Source: Tuctoria greenei (taxonomy: Eukaryota; Streptophyta; Magnoliopsida; Poales; Poaceae). Taken from it: a DNA stretch of 64,000 nucleotides. The notes under the pieces are model-generated. The model saw only the letters and a program-made list of their open reading frames with translations, made no database searches and had not been told where the DNA came from. The position numbers and the translations under genes are program-made. Below are positions 1-10,895 of the stretch, piece by piece; the stretch's first letter is position 1, and each line of letters starts with the position of its first letter. The stretch covers positions 25,759,601-25,823,600 of the forward strand of contig JAYESD010000009.1 in NCBI GenBank assembly GCA_036927565.1. The letters run 5' to 3'.

Positions 1-1
1 T

Positions 2-523
2 GTCACTAATGCCTTGAACAAGTCTTTGCCTTTGAAAGCAAATGCTAGGGAGAAGGACTTGTTGGAAGAAATTGAGAGTCTTCGCACTAGTGTGGCTAGA
101 CTTTCAAAAGGGGAAGTCAAACACAAGGAAATACTCTTCCAACAAGCAAAGGCTTTCAACAAGAGAGGACTTGGATCCTTCCCGGTGCCTAACAAAGGAA
201 AGGTGCCCTCACCGGAGCTTAGAACAAGCTTCATCAAGGAAGTTGGTTCCTATTGCCAACATTGTGAGGTCACCGGCCACCACACAAGGGAGTGTCCTCT
301 TCCTAACCGACCCTCTCCCAAGTTGCCCATTAATTACAAATCTACTTTCAATTATCGTTATTATCTCTTGAATAAAGTAGATGGCAAGGTGAAGGCTAGG
401 TTCATTGGCAAGGACATGAAGGGCATGAAGGGGAAGCTCCCCAAGCAACTTTGGGTCCCAAAGACACTTGTATCACACATACAAGGACCTAAGTTGGCTT
501 GGGTTCCTAAAGTTAAAAATTGA
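2..523 (+). pseudogene. gag: Sire-1 gag, C-terminal part
   Basis: End of the Sirevirus capsid/nucleocapsid protein, open from the window edge to a TGA. A predicted coiled coil (KDLLEEIESLRTSVARL) comes first. About the middle is a CCHC zinc knuckle, CQHCEVTGHHTREC, which in this family binds the genomic RNA. A basic tail with paired WVPK motifs ends the protein, as is usual at the gag end of Sireviruses. The part seen is open throughout. pol follows 14 bases later in a different frame (frame 2 to frame 1), so gag and pol cannot be joined here by simple stop readthrough. Start and N-terminal half are outside the window. Confidence 0.85.
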
Positions 524-537
524 ATTCATGTGTGTAG

Positions 538-3500
538 GTGAACTACAAAGCCAGAGGAAAGCATTGGGTACTCGATAGCTGGTGCACCCAACATATGACC
601 GGCAATGATGGTATGTTCACCACCATAGAAAACCCTGGCAATCATGAACAAGTCACCTTTTGTGATAACTCTAAGGGAAAGGTAATTGGGTTAGGTAAAA
701 TTGCTATTTCAAATGATTTATCCATTTCCAATGTTTTGTATGTCAAGTCACTTAGTTTTAATTTACTTTCTATTGCACAACTATGTGATCTTGGACTAAC
801 ATGCACATTTAGCAAAAATGATGTTGTTGTGAGTAGTGAAACAAGCCAAGACATAGTCTTCAAAGGATTTCGGCATGGACATCTCTACCTAGTAGACTTC
901 TCCAACAAGAATGATAGCTTGACCACTTGCCTTTTCACTAAGACAAGTTTGGGATGGCTATGGCACCGACACATAGCGCACATTGTGATGAGCAAACTCA
1001 AAAAGTCATTCAAGCTTGGGATGGTGACCGGCGTGAAGGATGTTACATTTGAGAAGAACAAGCTTTGTAGCGCTTGTCAAACCGGGAAGCAAGTTGCTTC
1101 ACACCACCCAATGAAGACAATGGTGTCAACCTCCAAGCCACTTGAGCTACTCCACATGGACCTCTTTGGACCGTCCACATATCAAAGCCTTGGCGGTAAC
1201 CTCTATTGTCTTGTTATAGTTGATGACTACTCTCGCTATGCTTGGACTTTATTTTTAGGTGAAAAGAGTGAAACTCCGGAAGTGTTCAAGACCTTCGCCA
1301 ACCGCGCTCAAAGGGAATTTCAACTTCCCATCATCAAGGTATAGAGTGACAACGGCACCGAATTCAAGAACTACAACATTTTGGGAGTGGTGTGACCGTG
1401 AAGGCGTGAAGCATGAGTTTTCGGCCACATACACCCCTCAAAAAAACAGTGTCATTGAAAGGAAGAACAAGAAACTAATCACTCTTGCGAGAGCAATGCT
1501 TGATGACTACGGCTCGTCGGAGAAGTTTTGGGCCAAAGCAATCAACACGGCGTGCCATGCCGCAAATAGGGTCTACCTACATCGCCTACTTCAAAAGACC
1601 CCGTACGAGCTTCTCATTGGGAGAAAGCCCAACATCTCCTACTTTCGAGTCTTTGGATGCAAGTGCTACATCTACCGCAAGAAAAAGGCTTGGTAAGTTT
1701 GAAAGAAGATGTGATGTTGGTATATTTCTTGGTTATGCATCAAACTCAAAAGCATATCGAGTATTCAACCAAACCTCCGGTTTAGTTGACGAAAGTTGTG
1801 ATGTTGAGTTTGATGAGACTAATGGCTCCCAAGAGGAGAGTTTTGGTCATGATGAAATAGATGATGAGCCTCTACGAGAAGCCATGAAGAACATGACCAT
1901 TGGAGACATCAAGCCTGAAGTTGAGGAGAGCCATGATCAAGGGGGAGCTTCATGTTCCAACAACAACACCTCTATGGCGCCTCAAGTTGACGAAGAAGAG
2001 AAGGATGATCCATTGCCGACTCAAGACTCACAAGCCCAACAACATCAAGAAGAAGAAGAAGTCCATGATCAAGTCCAACCATAAGAGGAGCAACACGCAT
2101 CACCATCGCCAAGTGCTTCACAACCACTTATGAGGCATGGACGCATCTCCAAGGCGCATCTGATGCACCAAATCATCGGAAATCCGTCAAGGGGTGTAAG
2201 TACATGTTCTCGCCATTTCGCTTCATTTTGTGAACACTACTCGTTTGTTTCATGTGTAGAACCCACTCACATTGAGGAAGCACTTCAAGACCAAAATTGG
2301 AGGATGGCCATGCAAGAAGAACTCAACAACTTCATCCGCAATGAAGTTTGGGTGTTGGAGGAGCGACCCAAGGACAAAAATGTCATCGGAACAAAGTGGG
2401 TGTACCGCAACAAACAAGACGAGAATGGCGTTGTGGTCCGCAACAAGGCAAGACTTGTGGCCAAAGGGTTCTCGCAAGTTGAAGGACTAGACTTTGGGGA
2501 GACATTTGCCCCGGTCGCTCGGCTAGAAGCCATTCGTATACTCCTTGCTTTTGCTTCACATCATAATATTAGACTTTATCAAATGGATGTGAAAAGTGCC
2601 TTTCTTAATGGTTACATTAACGAGCTTGTTTATATTGAACAACCTCCCAGGTTTGAAGATCCGAGGAATCCTAATCATGTGTATAGGTTGCACAAGGCGC
2701 TCTACGGGCTCAAGCAAGCACCTAGGGCGTGGTATGAATGACTACGGGATTTCCTTATCATGCAAGGATTCAAGATCGGGAGGGTGGACACTACGCTCTT
2801 CACCAAAGACATCAACGGAGATTTGTTTATTTGTCAAATCTATGTTGATGATATTATTTTTGGTTCAACTAAAGAAGCTCTTAGCCATGAGTTTGGCAAA
2901 ATGATGTTTAGGGAATTCGAGATGTCAATGATTGGAGAGCTCAACTTCTTCCTTGGATTTCAAATCAAGCAACTTCAAGAGGGGACCTTCGTCTATCAAG
3001 AGAAGTATACCAAGGACCTCTTGAAGAAATTTGAGATGGGAGATTGTAGCTCAAGAAGCACTCCAATGGCAACAAATTGTCATCTCGACGCGGATAAGGA
3101 CGATAAACCTATTGATCAATCTAACTACAGTTCTATGATTGGTTCATTGCTTTATCTTACCGCATCTAGGCCCGATATCATGTTTAGTGTATGCTTGTGT
3201 TCTCGCTTTCAAGCGGCACCTAAAGAATCGCATAGGAAGGCGGTCTTTAGGATACTTAGGTATCTTAAGCATACCCCTAGTATGGGCTTGTGGTACCCTA
3301 AAGCTGCAAAATTCCACCTCTTGGGATACTCGGATTCAGACTTTGTCGGATGCCGCGTGGATCGCAAGAGTACCTCCGGTGGGTTCCACTTGCTTGGGCG
3401 TTCCCTAGTATCTTGGGCTAGCAAGAAGCAAAATTTTGTCGCCTTGTCCACGGCGGAAGCGGAATATATAGCGGTCGGTGCATGTTGTGCCCAAATTATT

Positions 3501-3794
3501 TATATGAAGCAAACCCTTTTGCACTTTGGTATTAAACTTGGTTGTGTGCCTCTCCTTTGTGACAATGAAAGTGCGGTTAAGATAGCTAAAAACCCTGTTC
3601 AACACTCCCACACTAAGCACATTGATATTCGCCATCATTTCTTAAGGGAACATGAAGCTAAGGGAGACATCTCATTGCGAGGTGTTAGGTCCGAAGAACA
3701 ATTGGCGGATATCTTCACTAAACCACTAGATGAGAAAACTTTTTCTAGGCTAAGAAGTGAGTTAAATGTGCTAGATGCAATGAACGTCATGTAA
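538..3794 (+). pseudogene. pol: Sire-1 pol: protease, integrase, RT, RNase H (broken)
   Basis: Copia-order polyprotein read in three frames. The protease signature is present but altered: the usual Asp-Ser-Gly reads DSWC before HMTG. The integrase zinc domain (WHRH...CSACQTGKQ) and catalytic segments (HMDLFGP, SDNGTEF, an Glu in NSVIERKN) follow. RT includes ALYGLKQAPRAWYE and the catalytic YVDDIIFG; RNase H includes LLCDNESAVKIAKNPVQH and ends after ADIFTKPLD. Breaks: TAG at 1342-1344; frame 1 to 2 near 1380; frame 2 to 3 near 1683 at an A-run; TAA at 2082-2084; TGA at 2739-2741. Frame 3 is otherwise open to TAA at 3792. No product could be full length. The family assignment is secure. Confidence 0.93.
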
Positions 3795-4381
3795 GAATGC
3801 ACTTCATATAGGTCTTGCCTAACTCTCAAAGGATAGGGGTGAGCAAGGGTTAGCTTGGGATGGAGGTTCTTTTGGTTTTCCCAAGACTTGGAGAGTGGCT
3901 CTCCCTGAAGAAGCCTTTGAAAGGTTCAAATTTGGCAAGATAGATTTATTTTATGCCTTGCATGATGCCTGCCATGTAGACTTGTAATTTCTTGCATTAT
4001 AAAATGTTTGGCATTGCATATGGTAGATTGTCACAAAGGGGAACCCACCTCATGAGAAAGAGACTTGTTTGAAATGCAATATCTCAACTCATATGTGGTG
4101 GAAAGAACAAAATGTTAGGTGCGTTAATGCCTAGAGGAACATGCTTTCAAGAGATAGAAGTCTTCATACTCTAGCTCACAAAGCATGGGTCTTACATTTT
4201 ATTTGGATATTTTCCTTCCCGTTTTTCTTTGGTGTTCTATTCGCTTTAAGGCTTAGCCAAGTTATTGGCATATTAGTATTTTTGAGGGGTAAGGGGTTGC
4301 CCAAAAGGTCCTAAGACATGTGTTTCTCATTGCTTGTTTGTTTGGTCAAAGGACATATATGGGATGTTGCTGTTTTGTAGT
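3795..4381 (+). other. Sire-1 interval between pol and the repeat block
   Basis: About 590 bases without a credible ORF, moderately AT-rich, belonging to the long pol-to-third-ORF interval of the Sirevirus. I see no domain, no inverted repeat and no RNA gene in it. Confidence 0.6.
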
Positions 4382-4735
4382 CATCGGATTATCCGATGCT
4401 TAGGTCAGACCATCATCAGATCAGTTGGTGTTCAAAAGCCAAGAGTCAGTTCAGTCATTATCTCAAATCATTCGACGCGTTCATCCTAAAAAACATCGGT
4501 AGATCCGATGTTCACACTTCTGGAACTGTGATAAATTCCACCGATGATATTCCCTTCCACGTCGGTCCATCCGATGTCAACGGTATCTTTTTGAATACCC
4601 ATACTGTGACATTCGACCGATGCTATCTCTTTGCACGTCGGTCCATCCGGTGTCAACGGCACCGCCTTGAATACCCTTACTGTGCCATTCGACCGATGCT
4701 TCTATCGTTTCTACATTGGTCCATCCGGTGTTAAA
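4382..4735 (+). repeat. Palindrome-bearing degenerate tandem repeat upstream of the third ORF
   Basis: It opens with the near-perfect palindrome CATCGGATTATCCGATG (4382-4398). Related units follow, with the GGTCCATCCGATG/GGTCCATCCGGTG core starting near 4495, 4561, 4637 and 4714, giving spacings of about 66, 76 and 77 bases. The units also share CATTCGACCGATGCT. The same CGGATNATCCGATG words stand in the 3' LTR of this element (8018-8391). The block ends 26 bases before a TATA-like box, so it may act as an upstream control region for the third ORF; that role is inferred. Confidence 0.75.
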
Positions 4736-4760
4736 GTTTCGGCTAGGGTTTGGGACCCAC

Positions 4761-4768
4761 TATTTAAA
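4761..4768 (+). promoter_or_regulatory. TATA-like box before the Sire-1 third ORF
   Basis: TATTTAAA stands directly after the palindromic tandem repeat. About 330 bases of CT- and CCG-rich sequence resembling a plant 5' leader follow, then the third ORF. This suggests a separate internal transcript, but no transcription evidence exists in the sequence alone. Confidence 0.4.
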
Positions 4769-5092
4769 CGGCGCTTCGCCTCCTTTTCTTCTCTCTACCC
4801 GATCTCGACTCACCCGCGCTCATCTCCACCGCCGCCGTTCCTCTCACCCGCGCCACCACCGTCTCCGGCCGCCGCCGCCGCCTCCGGTCGCCGCACCACC
4901 TCAGCCGCCGCTGCACCATCGTAGCCGCCGCCTTCGCACCAATGCAGTTGCAGCCGCCGCCGCCACTCGCCTCCACCGCAGCCGCCGCCTCTCTCCACCA
5001 CCACAGCCGCCCCACGCACAGTCTCACCACCGTGGTGCCTCCCTCTACGGCCGCCCCCATGTCGCTAGGGTTTCCCAGCCGCGTCAACCATC

Positions 5093-7308
5093 ATGTCGCC
5101 GTTCTGTGAATCGTCGACTTCGCTCACGCGCATTGCCTCATCGCAATAGCTCGTGACAAGAAGAACAAGGGCACGGTCATTGTCGAGCCGGCCGCAAAGA
5201 AGCAGAAGCTCTCGAAGGAGGAGAAGAAGGCGTTGATGGTCGCTCGCGCCGCTGAGGAGTGAGAGCGTGGCCGAGGAGGATCACTGAGGATCCGCGAGGC
5301 TCGTCCGAGGCAACCTCCCGTGATCAATGAGTCCGAGGCCGAAGAAGAACCGGAAGAGCCACTCGTCCGCCGGCGCTCAGCCCGGACCCGTGGGGGTCAT
5401 CCTGCGGCAGCACCACGTCCGAGACCGATGGCTGCCGATCGTCATGAGGACAGTGAGGCCCAGAGAGCCGTATACGAGATGGACACCACTGTACACGTTG
5501 GTGAAGGTGTCCGGTTGACTGATTACCGGAAGATGAAGGCCAAGCAACTCAGAAGACTCAGATGGAGTGTGCTGCTTGAGGAGTGGTACCCGCAGCCCAG
5601 AGAGGCTCTTGTGGACAGTCGTTTCTGTACTGTGACATAGGCGTCGCTCTACGAGACCTATAGACGCCGAGGCCACAAGTTATTCCAGCATAACTTTCTG
5701 GATTTGGATCAGCTTGCCCTGGCAACAGAAACAGAGATTCGCCCATACTTTGAGAGGTATCACGGGCTGGTGCAGCTGATGTCCAATGAGAGGAGTGCTT
5801 ATGTGGAGAATTGGGTACGCGTGTTCTACGCTACCCTATACGTCTCTGAGGGCCGCAGGTCGATTGACTTCATGTTCATGGGACAACATCATCACCTGAC
5901 GAGACAGACGCTGGCACAGCTGCTGAGTGTGGACCTGCATGACACTTGCGTGCATGAGAGAGTATATGGACTGGCAGACCAGCCGAGGAGGCCGCTCACT
6001 GGGGGAGTGGCACCACCACTGGAGGAGATACGTTCTCTGTTCAGACCGACCTTCTCTCCAGACCAGCCGAGGGTACCGACACTACTGACTCCGGCTGCGT
6101 GCACAGTGCACCTTGCCTTGCGCCGCATGCTTTTGCCGAGGTCAGGATACTTAGAGGGGTTCACCAGCCGGCATCAGACCCTCCTGTTCTACATCATGAA
6201 CGGGGTGGAGTTTGATATTGTGGATGTCCTCATATGCGAGATGGAGGATGTGATCACCGATGGAGTGGGCATGATGAGGCAGCTTGTGTATGGACACTAG
6301 ATCAGCTACCTACTCTCCATGATGGTCCCTGAGGAGTCCGTCGTGCATGACCGTCTCACTGACGAGAGTGTCACACGATTCAGCCACTACCGAGCTCCAG
6401 CTCCTGGAGACCGCCGCCTTGGCCGTCCAGTCGAGCATCAGGTTAGGGCTCGTCTATCTGAGGGGGACTGGTCGGATCTCGAGAAGGAGGATGAGAGGTT
6501 GGCCGAGGCAGAGGCTCAGGGTGAGGACCTTCAGCATATATGGTCCGAGAGCGACACAGATGACAGTGTTGAGGAGTACTTCCCACCTCCTCCCTCACTC
6601 AGGCAGCACGACGCGGAGGCTGGAGGCTCTACAGTGCCACCCCCTACTCCACCTCCCGTCACAGAGGCACAGGTCTCTCAGCCGTCAGAGCTCACCTCTC
6701 TTCTGCAGCAGATGGTTGAGCAGCAGTGCTTGGACCGGCTTGCAGCTGAGCAGGCCCGAGCTGAGCAGGCAGCACGACTTCTGGAGCTCCAGCAGCAGCA
6801 GTAGGAGATGCAGCGCCAGATCGCCCGTGAGAGGCGAGAGGACACTGACCGGCTGACTGGGCTGATCGATCAGATGCACCATCGCTCCCTCAACCAGTAG
6901 CAGCAGACGCAGCAGGAAATGATGGGCATCCTGGGGTTGATCACCAACCTCTACACCCAGACCGGGATTGCCCTCCCGTCGCAGCTGCCAGGCGTTGCTC
7001 CACCACCGCCTGTCCTTGCTCCAGCTGCCGCTCCGGTGCCGACCACGCCGATCCCTTCGATCAGCATGTCTCCACTGCTGGCTCCCGGCGCACCGATTCA
7101 CTCTCCACTGCCGGCCACGACACTGTTTCAGCAGACGCCGGCATCCGTCGTCAGTGCCCCTCTTCCAGCAGCTCCTACTCAGCAGGCACCGACGGCGGCT
7201 CCTACGGCTCCGACAGCTCCTTCCACTTCTACTCCAGGCAGCAGCTCCGACGACAGCACTCCCGACGGTGACCAGTTCGTCGTCGCGCCTAGTACTCAGG
7301 GTCCTTAG
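5093..7308 (+). pseudogene. Sire-1 third ('env-like') ORF, interrupted
   Basis: One reading frame (frame 1) stays protein-like from about 5108 to TAG at 7306; the ATG at 5093 is in frame 2, so a start by frameshift is only a guess. In order: a basic Lys/Arg segment (AAKKQKLSKEEKK, perhaps a nuclear signal); an acidic stretch; a globular region of about 250 residues (around FMFMGQHHHLTRQTLAQLL); an acidic linker; a Gln/Glu/Ala coiled coil (about 6690-6890); and a Pro/Ala/Thr-rich tail. I see no signal peptide or membrane segment, so 'envelope' is a positional label. In-frame stops are TGA 5260, TAG 5638, TAG 6298, TAG 6802 and TAG 6898, all explicable by C-to-T or G-to-A changes. Sire-2 has a protein of comparable layout. 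Confidence 0.75.
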
Positions 7309-7338
7309 GCACTCGGATCCCTTTTTGGGGCCTTGATG

Positions 7339-7686
7339 CCAAAGGGGGAGAAGAGTTAGAGGAGAGTTAGAGGGAGGATAGCTTAGCCTCAGGGGGAGTG
7401 TCCTAGCCTTAGGGGGAGTTTACCTATATCATCTTTTGTAATTTGATGTTTTTTTGCTACTCATTTGGTGTTTATTGAGTACTCTTAAGTTATTAATCGA
7501 TTGAGTTTATTTGGTGTTATGATCACTTACTCACTTGATTTATTCTTTGATTGAGCTTTCAAATTCATTACTATCATGTGTGATAATCTTGTATTCATTG
7601 CATATCCTCTTAAGTTTTGTACTATCAAATTAATTACTATTGTGCTTTAATTGTTGTGTTGTCATCAATCACCAAAAAGGGGGAGA
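7339..7686 (+). repeat. PPT-like repeats and polypurine tract of Sire-1
   Basis: Purine runs of the form AGGGGGAG occur at about 7341-7352, 7391-7399 and 7411-7418. The true polypurine tract, AAAAAGGGGGAGAT (7673-7686), lies immediately before the LTR. In retrotransposons the last tract primes plus-strand DNA synthesis. Multiple upstream copies are a recognised Sirevirus trait. The 7421-7672 stretch between them is AT-rich with no ORF. Confidence 0.75.
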
Positions 7687-7687
7687 T

Positions 7688-9089
7688 TGAAAGCATCTAG
7701 GCCCCCATGAGGTATGGTTTCGGTTATTAATGACAACCGTTGGATTTTACTAATGAATTTGTGGATGCAAGGTCTCCCATATCACTCAATCAAACGAAAT
7801 TTACATAAACATCAATATCAACTACTAATCATTGGAGACCCATATACAAACAATTTATGAGATCAAATCAATGATATGAAGACAAGAAGTGAAAGCTCTT
7901 ATGACAAAGTCATTCAACCACAATTAATGACACTTATTTCTAACAAAGTCTAAGAGGTCACTTGAGCAAGACACAAAATAATCACTTAGAAACAAATCGA
8001 AGCAAACAAAATCAACTCACCGGATCAACCGATGATTCCTGAGAACAACACATCGGTCGAGTTGGATCAGCAGAAGAAGAAGACCTCAGAATAAAGTACT
8101 CATCGGATCATCCGATGTTAAGGGCTAAGCTACATCAGTCCATCAGTACAGTTTGCAATATCCTTGGACCAAGTGTAGCACCAAATCGTCCGATGTACAG
8201 AAATATACACATCGGTCAATCACTCCAGTAAGCATCAAGTTTGAGCCAATTCTGGAGGAAGAGCCACCGGATCATCCGATGAGAAGACAAGTGCAACATC
8301 GGTCTAACAACAGTCATATCTGACACAATGACGTCAGCTAAAGTGAACTTGACCGATGATAGCTAAAGGGGAGACATCGGATCATCCGGTGTTCGCAGAA
8401 AAGTTCTGTCAGCCTACTTTTCCAACGGCTATTTTGTGGAGGCTGGCTATAAATACCCCCTAAACCTGTCATTTCGACAAGTCTTGATCACCAGACATTC
8501 TCAACACATCCACAAGCGTTCAAGACCAAGAGCCATCACTTCTACATCATTTCGACCACCTACACACCAAGAGATAGGCTAGAGCTAGCTAGAGAGAGAG
8601 CTTGTGTGCCTCCATTCTGGGTGAGTGGAATCTCTAGGATAGTGAGAGCCTCAAGGGAGTGCCCCTTGGTGTTTGTAACTGTGGGAGACTTCCGGAGCTT
8701 GCCAAGGCATTTGTGGAAGCCCGGAGGGTCGAAGTTGTACAAGGCTTGAGCTCCACCTTGCCGAGGTTGGCAAACGGAGAAGAATAGTGGAGATCCCTCG
8801 TCTCGGAGACTTGGGTGTGGCTATACCCTTTGGTGGGTGCCACAACGTGGATGTAGGAAGATCTTGACGATCTTACCGAACCACGGGAAAAATCCTCGTG
8901 TCTCCTCGGGAGTTTGCATCCTCTTCCTCTCCCTTACATTTATGCATTTTATATTCTGCGAAGTTGCTATTTACTTCAATGCATTGATTGTTTGCGTAGG
9001 GAATTGGGCTTTTAGGAATTAAGTTTCATTGCTTACATTTTTGAAAAGAAGCCCAATTCACCCCTCCTCTTGGGCATTCGATCCTTACA
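7688..9089 (+). repeat. Sire-1 3' LTR (1402 bp)
   Basis: Begins TGAAAGCATCTAGG right after the polypurine tract and ends ATCCTTACA, with TG...CA termini. It contains a series of palindromic words of the form CAYCGGATCATCCGRTG: 8018-8034 (variant), 8101-8117, 8265-8281 and 8375-8391, with half-sites at about 8048 and 8184. A TATA box follows at 8448. The partner 5' LTR is outside the window. Confidence 0.9.
8448..8455 (+). promoter_or_regulatory. TATA box in the Sire-1 LTR
   Basis: TATAAATA lies about 57 bases after the last palindromic word. Its position is right for the LTR U3 promoter that drives the genomic RNA. Confidence 0.7.
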
Positions 9090-10895
9090 TCCGGACCCTC
9101 CCGGAGGGGTCTAGACTCCTGAATTGGAGATGGATCCGGTCTTTCCGCGACCAAAACCATACTGACAACCTCTGTAGTTGCCGAAATGTAAATCAGTAAA
9201 GGCTCACCAGGGTTTGGAGCTACCAGGATTGGTAGTGTGGTGAGGAGCTGCTTCAGCTCTTGAAACGCCTTTTCTGCTTCCTCAGACCAATGAAATGGTC
9301 CGGACTTACTCAAGAGTTTGAAGAAGGGTAGCGCCCGTTCTACCAGTCTTGATATGAACCGACTGAGCGCAGCTAGACATCCAGTCAACTTTTGGACATC
9401 TTTGATGCGGGCTGGGGGGCGCATTTCTTCTATAGCTTTGATCTTCGCCGGATTTGCTTTGATTCCTCGGTTATTTACCAAGAAACCCAAGAGCTTCCCG
9501 GAGCTAACCCCGAAGACACACTTGTCCGGGTTCAGCTTGGTGCGCGTAGTACGCAACTTGTCGAAGATGGCTTGCAAGTTGTCAAGGAGTGACTCCTTGT
9601 TTTTGATCTTCACGACGATGTCGTCAACATTCTCCTCCACCAAATCTCTGATTAGCTCTCCAAATGTTTTGTACATGGCTCACACAAATGTTGAAGCAGC
9701 ATTTTTGAGACCAAATGGCATAGTAGTATAACAATACAATCCATCTACTGTTATGAAGGAAGTATGCTCTTCATCTTCCTTAGATATTTGAATTTGATGA
9801 TATCCAGAATATGCATCTAAGAAACACAGTAGTTCACACCCAGAGGTGGAATCCACTATTTGATCTATTTTAGGTAGTGGTAATAGATCTTTTGGACAAG
9901 CCATATTTAAAGTGGTGTAGTCGATACACATCCGAAGCTTCCCACCGGTCTTGGGTACAACAACTGGGTTTGCCAACCATTTTGGATGGAAGACTTCCTG
10001 GATGAATCCAGCTTCAAGCAACTTCTTGATTTCCTGTCGGATGAAGTTTTGCCGCTCGATTGATTGTTTCTGAGGCTTCTGGTGTACAGGTCGGGCGTCT
10101 GGGTAAATCTTCAGATTGTGCTCAATCACCTCCCTAGGGATCCCAAACATTTGTGACGGTTGCCAGGCAAACACGTTAATATTAGCCTGGAGGAAAGTGA
10201 TGAGCGCGAGTTCCTATATGTTGTTCAGACCCCCCCGATATCCGGGTAGTCTGAGCAGCTTCCGAACCGATTTGTACGACCTTGACGGGAATGTCGGCGT
10301 CGTCGCTTGGTTGCACACGAGGTGCGGAGGTAGAGCCTTTGTGGCGAATACTTGAAGGATTCGCAGCTGGCTCCTTACCGGATGCTTCCTCTTGCGTTGT
10401 GGTAAGCGCGTAGAGTTCTTCCAGTGCAGTAACTCCTGCGTTACGATCGTCGCGGATCCGGAGAACGGCCGTAGGTGTTGGCATCTTCAACACCAAGTAA
10501 CCATAATGGGCAACGGCTATAAACTTGTATAAAGCTGGCCTACCCAATATGGCATTGAATGGCAGACTGATCTAAGCAACGTCGAAGATCAACTTCTCGG
10601 TTCTGTAGTTCTGATGGGTCCCAAAGGTTACCGGGAGTGTAATAGAACCAAGAGGAGTAATGGTTCCCGGACCTACTCTGGAGAAAGGTCGGGATGGGCG
10701 AAGGTCCGAAGGCCGGAGCTGAAGCTTAATGAAAGCTTCGAAGCTTATGAGGTTTAGCCCGAAACCTCCGTCCACCATCACATGGTGGATTTGGATATTG
10801 TTAATGGTGGGTGACACCATCAACGGGAGTTGTCCGCCCCGATCATGTTTCGGGGGCAGTCCAAAGCATCGAAAATGATGGGTGTGTCCATCCAC
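9090..10895 (-). pseudogene. pol: Gypsy-1 protease-RT-RNase H (5' part of pol)
   Basis: Protease at 10572-10895 with an Asp-Gly-Gly active site (MVDGGFGLN) ends in a stop. A variable linker follows (10182-10547). RT begins at 10174 with the priming-region motifs PVHQKPQKQ, KLRMCIDY and MPFGLKNAAS. A TGA (9677-9679) lies between the two RT halves, which share one frame. The catalytic loop reads NVDDIVVK, so the usual Tyr of YVDD is Asn. RNase H starts (FHWSEEAEKAFQELK, then ISATTEVVSMVLV) and is cut at 9090; any reading past this enters the Sire-1 LTR. The gene is inactive through the stops, an altered catalytic motif and truncation. Confidence 0.85.

Larger units (their letters stand above)
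1..9089 (+). mobile_element. Sire-1: Sirevirus-type Ty1/copia retrotransposon, 5' part outside window
   Basis: Plus-strand element. In order: end of gag, protease-integrase-RT-RNase H, a long pol-to-LTR interval with a third ORF, PPT-like repeats, a polypurine tract and the 3' LTR. The copia domain order and AAAAAGGGGGAGAT directly before a TG...CA LTR are typical of the Sirevirus (SIRE/Maximus) lineage. The 5' LTR and start of gag lie left of the window, so the TSD cannot be checked; the right candidate is TCCGG at 9090-9094. It interrupts the RT/RNase H region of Gypsy-1, so it is younger than that element. All three genes carry nonsense codons and pol is frameshifted, so the copy is non-autonomous. 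Confidence 0.9.

Noticed and set aside
4764..5156. Overlapping ORFs on both strands in a CCG/CGG-rich stretch
   Set aside because: The composition is simple triplet repeats; open frames on both strands are expected from it and no domain is seen. Better explained as a leader-like region.
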